Below, one piece after another: positions 5,659-14,800 of a DNA stretch of 15,748 bases. This DNA is from Syntrophaceae bacterium UBA6255 (lineage in GTDB: Bacteria > Desulfobacterota > Syntrophia > Syntrophales > Smithellaceae). The translations under genes were made by a program, and so were the position numbers. Below the pieces are notes generated by a model that worked only from the letters and a program-made list of their open reading frames with translations, had not been told where the DNA came from and did no database searches. The stretch spans positions 16,879 through 32,626 of the forward strand of contig DJVN01000020.1 in assembly GCA_002441205.1 (NCBI GenBank), read 5' to 3'. Each line of letters starts with the position of its first letter. The stretch's first letter is position 1.

Positions 5659-6834
5659 TTAATTGATAGATAAGGATTTACCGTCTTTCGGATTGGCTGA
5701 AGTTTTCTTATAGACCTTCAGGCAGGCATCAACGACCACCGGGTCGTATGTTATGCCCTTGAACTTGACAATTTCCTGAATGGCGGCATCCACTCCCAGC
5801 GCCGGCCGGTAAGGTCTGTAGGACGCCATCGCGTCGATAACATCCGCAACCCCTATAATACGCGCCTCCAGTGCGATCTCATCACCCTTCAGGCCTCTCG
5901 GGTAACCCGAACCGTCCATCCTTTCATGGTGCTGATAAATAATTTCCGCCACAGGATAAGGGAATTCGATACTTTTCAGAACATCGTTGGCGACCTTGCA
6001 ATGTGTTTTGATAATTTCCATCTCGAGTTTACTTAAAACACTTGGTTTGGTCAAAATCTCGGAAGGAACGGATATCTTACCGATGTCATGAAGAGTCGCG
6101 GCGATATGAATAAAAGAAAGCTGGTCTTCAGACAATTTCATTTCTTTGGCAATTTTGCAGGCAATCTTCGCCACCTGATCTTCATGTCCTGACGTATAAG
6201 GATCTCTCGTTTCTATAATCTTGGATAATGTCCGGACAATGCCGTCCAAAATGATTTGCGATTTCTTATAACTTTCCTTGAGCTTCTCCGTCTGAATTAA
6301 AAGATCGTTGGTTTTTTCCTCGGCCTTCTTTTCCAGCTTTTTGTTCAAAGCCATCAATTCTTTATTTTTGTTTTGTATCATTTCCATCAGACGTCTATTT
6401 TCGGCCAGTATTTCAACCTTGGAAAGAGACTGTTTGATATGAAGCAGTATTTCCTCTTCATGCCATGGTTTTGTGAAATAAAGATGAACTCCGCCCTTGT
6501 TGATAGCTTCAATAATGGAGTCAGAATCGGCATAGCCTGTGAGGAGAATGCGTACGGCGTCCGGGAAAATCTCCTTGGCCTGAGCAAAAAATTGAACACC
6601 GTTCATCTCAGGCATTCTTTGATCGGAAATAATGAGAGAAAAAGGTTTCTTAGCCGAGCGCAGAATATTCAGCCCGTCCAAACCATTATTCGCGACACGA
6701 ACTTCATAATCCTCATCGGCTAAAATTCGCTTAAAAGCATTAAGAATAGAATCTTCATCATCGACAATTAAAATCGAATGTTGATAACTTAAACGTTGAG
6801 GCAGCTTAAAATCCTTTCTGATACCGATAACCAC
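5659..6834 (-). CDS. Response regulator with HD-GYP domain (probable cyclic di-GMP phosphodiesterase)
   Basis: A 391-residue cytoplasmic two-component output protein. Residues about 18-135 form a receiver domain with acidic Asp25-Asp26, phospho-acceptor Asp71 in IISDQRMPEM, and Lys122 in FTKPW. Residues about 139-195 are charged and helical, a likely coiled coil joining sensor and effector. Residues about 197-375 are an HD-GYP domain: His217 in SGHEDQV, the HD pair His249-Asp250 in LHDIGK, HHERMDGSGYPRGL (302-315) with the GYP motif at 310-312, and GVADVIDAM. All metal and GYP residues are present, so c-di-GMP hydrolysis is expected. No histidine kinase is adjacent (orphan regulator). The start is GTG at 6834 with no Shine-Dalgarno; an AGAAAGGAT lies inside codons 6-8 with only CTG (codon 11) at good spacing, so the true start is unsettled. 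It has its own promoter and a dyad upstream. Confidence 0.9.
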   Translation of the reverse strand: MVIGIRKDFKLPQRLSYQHSILIVDDEDSILNAFKRILADEDYEVRVANNGLDGLNILRSAKKPFSLIISDQRMPEMNGVQFFAQAKEIFPDAVRILLTGYADSDSIIEAINKGGVHLYFTKPWHEEEILLHIKQSLSKVEILAENRRLMEMIQNKNKELMALNKKLEKKAEEKTNDLLIQTEKLKESYKKSQIILDGIVRTLSKIIETRDPYTSGHEDQVAKIACKIAKEMKLSEDQLSFIHIAATLHDIGKISVPSEILTKPSVLSKLEMEIIKTHCKVANDVLKSIEFPYPVAEIIYQHHERMDGSGYPRGLKGDEIALEARIIGVADVIDAMASYRPYRPALGVDAAIQEIVKFKGITYDPVVVDACLKVYKKTSANPKDGKSLSIN

Positions 6835-6857
6835 AATAATTTTTTAATATATCTGGC

Positions 6858-6886
6858 ATTAAAAACTATTTTGATAATTATGTCAA
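6858..6886 (-). promoter_or_regulatory. Near-consensus sigma70 promoter of the HD-GYP gene
   Basis: On the minus strand TTGACA (6886-6881) and TTTAAT (6863-6858, 5 of 6) are separated by exactly 17 nt. The start of transcription would be near 6851, giving a leader of only about 17 nt before the GTG. It is the best promoter in the window by consensus match. Confidence 0.62.
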
Positions 6887-6889
6887 GGT

Positions 6890-6905
6890 TTCGTTGCTCA
6901 ACGAA
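6890..6905. promoter_or_regulatory. Perfect dyad next to the HD-GYP promoter (possible operator)
   Basis: TTCGTTG and CAACGAA (7-nt arms, 2-nt centre) form an exact inverted repeat ending 3 nt upstream of the -35 hexamer at 6881-6886. The position fits an activator site or an upstream operator. The 2-nt centre makes it unsuitable as an RNA hairpin, favouring a protein-binding site. The regulator is unknown. Confidence 0.4.
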
Positions 6906-6962
6906 TTCATTGTCTAATAATTTTATTCAAAAAGTTTATTATATAATCTGAATTTTTTTATG

Positions 6963-6986
6963 TTTGATCAGACCGGTTTGACCAAA
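6963..6986 (-). terminator. Hairpin just after uvrA (no U-tract)
   Basis: Starting 3 nt past the uvrA stop on the minus strand, TTTGGTCA pairs with TGATCAAA (8 bp including one G-U) around an 8-nt loop. It is followed by A-rich, not T-rich, sequence, so it is not a standard intrinsic terminator. It may protect the 3' end or mark a Rho-dependent end. Confidence 0.28.
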
Positions 6987-6989
6987 ACT

Positions 6990-9803
6990 TCAGCTATGAA
7001 TAACTTCTCTTAAGAATTGACCGGTTATGGAATTATCATCATGCGCCACCTTCTCGACCGTTCCCGAAGATATAATGCTACCGCCCCCCGAACCTCCTTC
7101 CGGTCCCAGATCAATGACATAATCGGCGCATTTGATAACATCCAGGTTATGTTCTATGACAACCATTGTATTTCCCATATCCACAAGACGCATCAAAACA
7201 TCCAGCAGTTTCTGAATATCGGCAAAATGCAGTCCAATGGTAGGCTCGTCCAGAATATAAAGGGTGTTACTGTTTACTTTTTTTCCCAATTCCCGCGCCA
7301 GTTTTATTCTCTGTGCTTCACCACCCGAAAGCGTCGTGGCTGACTGTCCCAGGTGAATGTATCCCAGCCCGACATCGTTTAAGAGTTGCAGATGCGATTT
7401 AATGGAAGGAATATTGGAAAAAAATGCGAGCGCCTCTTTGACGGTCATGTCCAGAATATCGGCAATATTCTTATCCTTATATTTGATATCCAGGGTGTCC
7501 TGATTGAATCTTTTTCCATGACAGGCATCACAGGTCACATAAACATCGGGCAAGAAGTGCATTTCTATCTTAATCAACCCATTGCCCTCACAGGCTTCGC
7601 AGCGTCCTCCCTTTACGTTAAAACTGAAACGACCCGGCTTGTATCCGCGCATTCTCGATTCCGGAAGATTCGTAAATAAATCGCGAATAAAAGAAAATAT
7701 TCCCGTATAAGTGACCGGATTAGAGCGCGGTGTGCGGCCGATGGGATGCTGATTAATCATGATAACACGTTCAATATCTCCCAGATCCACAACTTTTTTA
7801 ATTTTTCCCATTGAACCGTTGCATTGATTCAAACGGCGTGCCATAACTTTATAAAGCGTTTCAATTACCATGGTGCTTTTACCGGAACCGGATACGCCGG
7901 TCACCGCTGTAAAAACGCCTACCGGTATCTTAATATCGATATTCTTCAGATTATTTTCGCTTGCGCCTTCCAGGATAATATGTCTCCCCTTGACAGGTCT
8001 TTTCTGCGGCGGCATGGCGATACATTCTTTGCCGGATAAAAATCTTCCGGTAAGCGAATCCTGGCTTTGGAGAATTTCTGAAGGCGTTCCCTGAAAAACT
8101 ATTTCTCCACCGTCTGTTCCCGCGCCCGGTCCTATATCAACGATATGATCGCAGGCCATGATCATATCGGCGTCGTGTTCCACCACCAGCACCGTATTGC
8201 CCATGTCACGAAGTCTTTTTAACGTATCAATCAGACGCAGATTATCCTTCTGATGGAGTCCGACAGTCGGCTCATCCAGCACATACAGGACGCCCATTAG
8301 TCCGGACCCGATTTGCGTGGCAAGTCTAATGCGCTGGCTTTCCCCGCCCGATAAAGAAGACGTGGCTCTTTCCAGACTCAGATAATCCATGCCGACATTC
8401 AGCATAAATTGCAGGCGGCTTTTGATTTCACGAATGATTCTTTCTGTAATACTTATTTCCTGCGACGTCAGTTGTATTTGCTCAAAGAAGTTAAAACAGT
8501 CTCGAATAGACAATCGGCAAAGATCATAAATATTTTTATCCTTAACGGTAACGGCAAGCACTTCTTTTTTTAAACGAGCGCCATGACAGGTATCACAGGC
8601 GCTTAAATCAATATAGCGCATCAAATCATTGCGCACCGCCGTAGAAGTGGTTTCTTTCCAGCGACGTTCCAGTTGTTTAATGGCTCCTTCAAATGGCCGG
8701 TGAGTGAAATATCTTTTATTGCCGCGGTCATGATAAAATTTGATATTCTCATTGCCGGATCCGTAAAGAAGAACTTTTTGAATCTTGTCCGGAAGCTTAT
8801 TAAAAGGTGTATTAAGATCAAAACGGTAATGCGTGCTGAGGGCATCCAGGAGGCTATAGTAATACAGGGAACTTCTGCCTGCCCAGGGAGCGATAGCGCC
8901 ATCCCGCAGGGATATGCCGGAATCAGGCACAACCAGATATTCCGTAAAACGCATCGACGAACCAAGGCCATTGCAGTCAGGACAGGCGCCATAGGGGCTG
9001 TTAAAAGAAAACATGCGGGGGATCAGTGCGGAAAGACTTATCCCGCAATCGGGACAGGCATATTTTTCGCTGAAAAGCATTTCCTCGCCGCCGGCAATCA
9101 CAATACGCACAAGCCCTTCCGAGCGGCCGGTCGCAATCTCCAGAGAATCCCGCAATCTTTTTCTGATGCCTTCTTTTAAAACCAGACGATCCACAACCAG
9201 ATCAATGTCATGACGTTTGTTTTTCTCCAGCACAATATCTTCGGCAAGATCACGAATATCCCCGTCGATCCGAACACGCGCGAAACCTTCTTTCTGAAGT
9301 TTCTTCAACTCTTTTTGAAATTCACCTTTTTTGCCTCGCACCAGCGGCGCCAGAACGCTGAACGCCGTATTCTCCGGAAGAGAAAGAATATTTTCCAGAA
9401 TACCGTCAATGGTTTGTGATTTGATTTCCCGTCCACACCTGTAACAATGACAGATACCGATCGCGGCGTACAGCAAACGAAAATAATCGTAAATTTCGGT
9501 TACCGTGCCAACCGTGGAGCGGGGATTATGGCTTGACGCGCGCTGTTCAATGGCAATGGCCGGCGATAAACCTTCGATGGATTCCACAATTGGTTTATCC
9601 ATCTGACCAATAAACTGACGGGCGTAGGTGGAAAGCGATTCAACATAACGCCTCTGGCCTTCAGCGTAAATCGTATCAAACGCCAGCGACGACTTTCCGG
9701 AACCGCTCACGCCCGTAATGATAACAAATTGATCCCGGGGAATATCCAAACTTATATTTTTTAAGTTATGTTGAGCGGCGCCTCTTATTTTTATCGCGTT
9801 CAT
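6990..9803 (-). CDS. uvrA: Excinuclease ABC subunit A
   Basis: The DNA damage recognition ATPase of nucleotide excision repair; it forms a dimer, loads UvrB and works with Mfd in transcription-coupled repair. The 937 residues match standard UvrA length. Two ABC ATPase modules are complete: Walker A GVSGSGKSS at 31-39 and GVSGSGKST at 636-644; signatures LSGGESQRIRLA (484-495) and LSGGEAQRIKLA (825-836); Walker B VLDEPTVGLH (508-517) and ILDEPTIGLH (850-859). Zinc modules are seen at Cys250/Cys253 with Cys274/Cys277, and at Cys735/Cys738 with Cys758/Cys761. A CHCYRCG pair around 118-124 resembles the extra UvrA cysteines near the first insertion. The ATG at 9803 lies 20 nt after the SurA-like stop with only a weak ribosome site, so translation may be coupled. 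It is the last gene of the mfd operon. Confidence 0.97.
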   Translation of the reverse strand: MNAIKIRGAAQHNLKNISLDIPRDQFVIITGVSGSGKSSLAFDTIYAEGQRRYVESLSTYARQFIGQMDKPIVESIEGLSPAIAIEQRASSHNPRSTVGTVTEIYDYFRLLYAAIGICHCYRCGREIKSQTIDGILENILSLPENTAFSVLAPLVRGKKGEFQKELKKLQKEGFARVRIDGDIRDLAEDIVLEKNKRHDIDLVVDRLVLKEGIRKRLRDSLEIATGRSEGLVRIVIAGGEEMLFSEKYACPDCGISLSALIPRMFSFNSPYGACPDCNGLGSSMRFTEYLVVPDSGISLRDGAIAPWAGRSSLYYYSLLDALSTHYRFDLNTPFNKLPDKIQKVLLYGSGNENIKFYHDRGNKRYFTHRPFEGAIKQLERRWKETTSTAVRNDLMRYIDLSACDTCHGARLKKEVLAVTVKDKNIYDLCRLSIRDCFNFFEQIQLTSQEISITERIIREIKSRLQFMLNVGMDYLSLERATSSLSGGESQRIRLATQIGSGLMGVLYVLDEPTVGLHQKDNLRLIDTLKRLRDMGNTVLVVEHDADMIMACDHIVDIGPGAGTDGGEIVFQGTPSEILQSQDSLTGRFLSGKECIAMPPQKRPVKGRHIILEGASENNLKNIDIKIPVGVFTAVTGVSGSGKSTMVIETLYKVMARRLNQCNGSMGKIKKVVDLGDIERVIMINQHPIGRTPRSNPVTYTGIFSFIRDLFTNLPESRMRGYKPGRFSFNVKGGRCEACEGNGLIKIEMHFLPDVYVTCDACHGKRFNQDTLDIKYKDKNIADILDMTVKEALAFFSNIPSIKSHLQLLNDVGLGYIHLGQSATTLSGGEAQRIKLARELGKKVNSNTLYILDEPTIGLHFADIQKLLDVLMRLVDMGNTMVVIEHNLDVIKCADYVIDLGPEGGSGGGSIISSGTVEKVAHDDNSITGQFLREVIHS

Positions 9804-9823
9804 ATCTAATTTTCGTTCAGATT

Positions 9824-10795
9824 TTATAATTTTATTTCAACATGCGATCTGGCTCGGACGGAAGCAATCCATTCTCCGAATTTCTTGTCCAATTTTTCCT
9901 CTTCAAGTTTTGCCTTTATTTCCTCTCTCACTACGGCAATCGGCTTCAATCCGGCACCTTTCTTGTCCACTACCTTAATAATATGAAATCCGACACTGGA
10001 TTCGATGACCTCACTTACCTGGCCTACGGAAAGGCCGAATGCTACCGCTTCAACCTCCCGAATAATGGTTCCTTTCTCGATGAAACCGACGTCACCGCCA
10101 TGTGACGCCGCCGGTCCCTTCGAATGTTGAGCAACCAACAAATCAAAAGATTCTCCCTTCATGATGCGATCCCGCAGACGAAGAGCCTCATTTCTTAACT
10201 TATTTTCCACATTTTTATCCGCCCCGGAAGGACGGGGCAATAAAATCTGCTTCATTCTCACACTTTCTTGACCCTCGTATTCCTCACGGTGTTCGTTGTA
10301 ATAAGCTCCGATTTCACTATCGCTGACAATTATTTTATCTTTTACTTCCCGGCGCAACAGCCGCGTACGGACTATTTGCGATCTGATATCTTTTTTTACA
10401 GCCTCAATGGTGCTCCCTTCCGCGGCAAGATTTTTAAGAAAATCCTGCATACTTAAATGTTGTCGAGTCAGCGTTTCCTGAATAACACCCATCACATCTT
10501 CTTCCTTGACAATAACGCCTGTTTTTTTTGCTTCCTGTTCAATCAGCAAATTGTCAACAAGTCTTTGCAGAAAAGTTTCTCTGCTCTGTATGATCAAGTC
10601 ATCCTTGTCTTGACCTTTATAAGTATTTTCAATATTTTTCAGGTAAGGTTCGAATGCCAAATTCAGTTCGTAAAGGGTTATGATCTCATCATTAACTACG
10701 GCCACAATTTTATCGACAATTCTGGCGTAAACCGGCAGAGATAAAAGCATGATACTCAAGAATATTATTAATCTAATCTTTCTGTAAAAATCCAC
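9824..10795 (-). CDS. SurA-like periplasmic chaperone / PpiC-type peptidyl-prolyl isomerase
   Basis: A periplasmic folding factor for outer-membrane or secreted proteins. The 323-residue protein has a signal peptide at 1-24 (Arg5-Lys6-Arg8, hydrophobic 9-20, Val-Tyr-Ala cleavage). A SurA N-terminal chaperone domain follows (RIVDKIVAVVNDEIITLYEL at 25-44, through about 160). One parvulin domain lies at about 178-278 with MKQILL, FDLLVAQHSKGPAASHGGDVGF and SSVGFHIIKV. E. coli SurA has two parvulin domains; this has one, as is common in deltaproteobacterial versions. A short helical C-terminal segment returns to the chaperone core. The start is a GTG with a strong GGAGG 7 nt upstream. It lies 35 nt after the PrsA-like gene and 20 nt before uvrA in the same operon. 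The client proteins are unknown. Confidence 0.87.
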   Translation of the reverse strand: MDFYRKIRLIIFLSIMLLSLPVYARIVDKIVAVVNDEIITLYELNLAFEPYLKNIENTYKGQDKDDLIIQSRETFLQRLVDNLLIEQEAKKTGVIVKEEDVMGVIQETLTRQHLSMQDFLKNLAAEGSTIEAVKKDIRSQIVRTRLLRREVKDKIIVSDSEIGAYYNEHREEYEGQESVRMKQILLPRPSGADKNVENKLRNEALRLRDRIMKGESFDLLVAQHSKGPAASHGGDVGFIEKGTIIREVEAVAFGLSVGQVSEVIESSVGFHIIKVVDKKGAGLKPIAVVREEIKAKLEEEKLDKKFGEWIASVRARSHVEIKL

Positions 10796-10830
10796 AACCC
10801 TTCCTCCCTTGTTTAAATTTACTGATGATA

Positions 10831-11823
10831 TTATTTTAACTGAATATTTGTTTCTTTTTTTATAACAGCTTTTTTCTTTAGTTCTTCCAACCAGATCACA
10901 TAAGCCGATTCTTCTTTTTGAATACGTACGTCGGCAATAACATCTTCCCTGACGTCGGCCAATTCTCTTTCTTTTGCAGGTTGATTCTCCATAACCTTGA
11001 ATATATGAAACCCATAAGAACTCTGTACGATCGGACTGATTGTATTAACAGGTATTCTAAAAATGGTTTCATCCAGGGGTTCCGGCATTACGAATCGGTT
11101 AATAAATCCCAGCTCACCGCCACGGGAGGCCTCCGGACTGATCGACATGTCTGAGGCCACTTTGGCAAATTCTTCTCCTGATTTTAATCTTTCTATCACT
11201 TTTTCAGCGGTGGACATATCTCGTACGACGATCTGCGATACCTTAACCCTTGCTTCACTTTTGTAATGGCTATGGTGTTTTTCAAAATATTTTTTTATCT
11301 CATCTTCGGATATTTTAATACTGGCATTCACATCCTTTTCGATAAGTTTCTGCAGAAGCAGTTCATTTTTAAATTCCTCTTTCCATTTTCCATAATCTAT
11401 ATCTCCCCGGGCAAACAAGCTTGTGAAATCTTCGCCATAATCTTTTTTAATGTCTTTGATTTTATCCTCCAACTCACTATCGCTTACAGATAGGTTCAGC
11501 TCCTGGGCGCGAAGGTACAATATTTTTTCCATAATCATACTGTCCAGAATTTCTTCTTCAAATCTTTTCATATAATCAGGCTGATTCAGAAAATTTCCGG
11601 GCACCAAACGTTTTTTTTTATCAATGCGGGCTTGATATTCATCAAGATAAATTTTGGAACCATTAACCGAGGCAACGTGCGGACGGGAAAATATATTCAT
11701 TTTGTCGCAGGCGACAATGAAAAAAGACAAAAGCAAATAAAAAAAACAGAAACGCGTCATTAATATTACTGCAGATTTTCCGGCAAAACAAAAAATATTA
11801 GACGGCTGATTTACTTTTCTCAT
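10831..11823 (-). CDS. PrsA/SurA-like foldase lipoprotein with parvulin domain
   Basis: An envelope peptidyl-prolyl isomerase/chaperone anchored by lipid. The 330 residues start with an unusually long basic n-region (1-24), a hydrophobic core at 25-35 and the lipobox Ile36-Val37-Ala38-Cys39. Asp40 follows the lipidated Cys, which in E. coli-type Lol systems favours inner-membrane retention. Residues about 49-185 form a SurA_N-like helical chaperone domain (VASVNGSKIYLDEYQ). A single parvulin domain lies at about 192-279 (VKVSQIVV, FAKVASDMSISPEASRGGELGF, SSYGFHIFKV). The start at 11823 is supported by AAGGA 6 nt upstream; the internal ATG at 11760 (just before the hydrophobic core) has no ribosome site but would give a more normal signal length. 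It is paralogous in layout to the next gene, with low sequence identity by eye. It follows mfd by 26 nt. Confidence 0.85.
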   Translation of the reverse strand: MRKVNQPSNIFCFAGKSAVILMTRFCFFYLLLSFFIVACDKMNIFSRPHVASVNGSKIYLDEYQARIDKKKRLVPGNFLNQPDYMKRFEEEILDSMIMEKILYLRAQELNLSVSDSELEDKIKDIKKDYGEDFTSLFARGDIDYGKWKEEFKNELLLQKLIEKDVNASIKISEDEIKKYFEKHHSHYKSEARVKVSQIVVRDMSTAEKVIERLKSGEEFAKVASDMSISPEASRGGELGFINRFVMPEPLDETIFRIPVNTISPIVQSSYGFHIFKVMENQPAKERELADVREDVIADVRIQKEESAYVIWLEELKKKAVIKKETNIQLK

Positions 11824-11849
11824 AATGTTTCCTTATATCCTGCTTACAA

Positions 11850-14800
11850 CTATTGGGCAAGCATCTTTAACAACAACTCGGCTTGATGTAATATTTCTTT
11901 TTCGGAAAGCGACGGAGCGGGAAAAAACAACTTATAATCGGGAGTAAAACGTAAATCTTTAATTTTCTTACGATATAGAGAAATAATCTTTTCAGGATCC
12001 ACCGGGGAATTATCCCCGAAAAAAATATAAAAATTTTTACCATCATAGCCCATCTTTTTACCTTTCAACGGCTTCAGAGAATTTCTGATACGAATTACCC
12101 GTAACAAATTATCCGCTGATGATGGTATTTCCCCATAACAATCCTGCATCTCACTTTCGACAAGGTTAATTTCTTCATCATTTACGGCCAGAGATATTCT
12201 TTTGTATAAGGTCAGCCGCTGATGAACGTCCTGCACATAATTCTCAGGAATAAAAGCCGAAATTCCCATCTGAATTTCAGGCAATAATTCTTCTTCATCA
12301 ATTTTTTCGCCCTTGATGTCGCGAATCGTTTTTTCCATCAATTCCGTATAAAGCTCGTAACCGACCGCTGAAATATGCCCGGACTGGGAAATACCCAAAA
12401 GATTTCCGCCGCCGCGGATTTCCAGATCATTATAGGCTATTCTGAATCCTGAACCCGGTTCGGAAAATTCCTTGATAACCTGAAGTCTTTTCATGGCTTC
12501 GCGTGAAAGCATAGCTCCCTTGGGCAACAGCAAATAAGCAAACGCTTCGCGGCTGGAACGTCCCACTCTTCCCCTGATTTGATATAGCTGCGCCAGTCCG
12601 AATTTTTCAGCGCGATTGATAAGAATGGTATTGGCGGTGGGAATATCGAGACCGGAACCGATAATGGTTGTGCAAACAAGAACATCGCATTCCTGCCGGA
12701 CAAATTTAGTCATCGTTTTTTCAATGTCCGCCGGTTTCATCTGTCCGTGAACCACACCTACGACAGCCTGAGGCACAAGACGCTGAACCAAGCGTGCGAT
12801 GGAATAAATTGAGCGGACACGGTCATGAACGAAAAATACCTGCCCCTGTCTTTGCAGTTCCTTCTCTATCGCTGCTTTAATGGCGTCCTCATCAAATTCC
12901 AGAACATACGTTTTTATAGATACCCTGTCTTCGGGAGGCGTATTGATAATGGATAAATCCCTGATACCGACCAGCGATAAATGAAGCGTGCGTGGAATCG
13001 GCGTTGCTGAAAGCGTCAGCACATCGACCAGCGTTCGCATTTTTTTTAATTTCTCCTTATGCGACACGCCGAAACGCTGTTCCTCATCGATGATGACCAA
13101 CCCTAAATCCTTAAACTCAACATCTTTTTGTAACAAGCGATGTGTTCCCACGACAATATCGATTTTCTGATTCTTTGTCTCTTCCACTATTTTCTTTTGT
13201 TCGGTAACGCTTTTGAAACGGTTTAAGACTTCCACACGAACTGGAAAATCTCTGAAACGCCGGAAAAAAGTCTGATAATGTTGTTCCGCCAGAATGGTCG
13301 TCGGCACTAAAACAGCAACCTGTTTGCCGTCCATGACTGCCCGGAAAGCCGAGCGAATCGCGACTTCCGTTTTGCCGAAGCCGGCGTCGCCGCAAATCAA
13401 TCTATCCATTGGCTTATAATCATCCATATCCATGTTGATATCTTCAATCGCCCTGACCTGATCCGGTGTTTCTTCGAATTCAAACGTCGAACAGAATTCC
13501 TCATAAATACGATCCGGCGGCGAAAATGATTTTCGTTCCAATGCCTCGCGAGCAGCGTAGATAGACACCAGTTCCTCGGCATATTCCCGCACCGATTTTC
13601 TCACCTTCTCTTTAACGGCTTCCCAGGACGTACCGCCCATTTTATCAATCTTCGGAATATAACCATCGGGACCGAGATAGCGTTGAATTCTCTCCAGCGC
13701 ATTAACGGGAATATACAGTTTATCGTTATCCAAATATTCGATGACCAGAAAATCGTTTTCAATCTTACCGATGGTGATTTTTTTCAATCCCCGATAGATG
13801 CCGATGCCAAAATCCTTATGGACGACAAAATCGCCTTCCTTTAAATCGCCGAAGGACTTAATGAAATAACCTTCCCGAACCGGCCGTATACGACGTCGGG
13901 GCGTTTTTTTAACAAATATTTCTTCTCCGGTTAGAACAGCCAATTTCATTGCGGGCATGATAAAACTGGCAGATATTTCCCCTTCCCGTAAAATAAGTGG
14001 AGGATTTCCCTGCCACTGTTTGATAATTTCAAGCACAGAATCAAATGCGGATGAGGTTTGCACCGGCAATTCATAAGACAGGAGAAGTTGTTTCATCCGC
14101 TGAACATCTTCCGGTACCGGACAAAAGAAAATTATCAACATCGATTCAACCAGCCACGATTTGATTTTTTCCACTGCCAGTCGCAGAGAGGTATCTTCCT
14201 TAATTTCTCCGGAAACCGATTCTCCGACATAAACCAACGGGTACGTTTCAAACGCAATCGTGGATTCCGCATTATCATTTCTATTATCCAGATTGAGGCC
14301 TTCCAGATGAATCTGCCTGAATATCTCCAAAATTGATGTAATTGAACCAGGATCTAGATATGTATTTTCTTTTTCCAGATAAAATTTACCGCTGTTTCTG
14401 GTTTTGAATAACAACTTGTCAATAATCATATCCGTGTTCTGAACGGATTGATTTACGGCTAACCGGTCATCGAAAATCACCAACGTATTTTTTGACAGAT
14501 AATCGAATATACTCGACAATGTATTGCAGGAAAGTCCTGTTTCATGATCGTAAGATTCATAAAACAACGGTAAAAATATCGGATTGATGGAACTGGTCAA
14601 ACCGTCTCTCAATGTGCTTACCAAGCGGTTACGGATATCGCGGGAAAGCGAAAGATCATCAGCACGCCTTTTAATATTCCGAAGGGCGAGTTCCAGGGTC
14701 GACCTATTCATAACCACCTCGCCGGCCGGGGTCATTATGAAAGCAGAGACCTCCCCCAGGGAACGCTGGGAAAACGTATTGAAAATACGGATGGATTCGA

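Noticed and set aside
6961..6989. Intrinsic terminator after uvrA
   Set aside because: The hairpin exists but the downstream sequence on the uvrA strand is A-rich with no U-tract, so it is listed only as a low-confidence 3'-end hairpin.
8673..9179. Long antisense ORF (168 residues) opposite uvrA
   Set aside because: It mirrors uvrA codon structure, has no ribosome site and no recognisable domain; uvrA on the other strand is certain.
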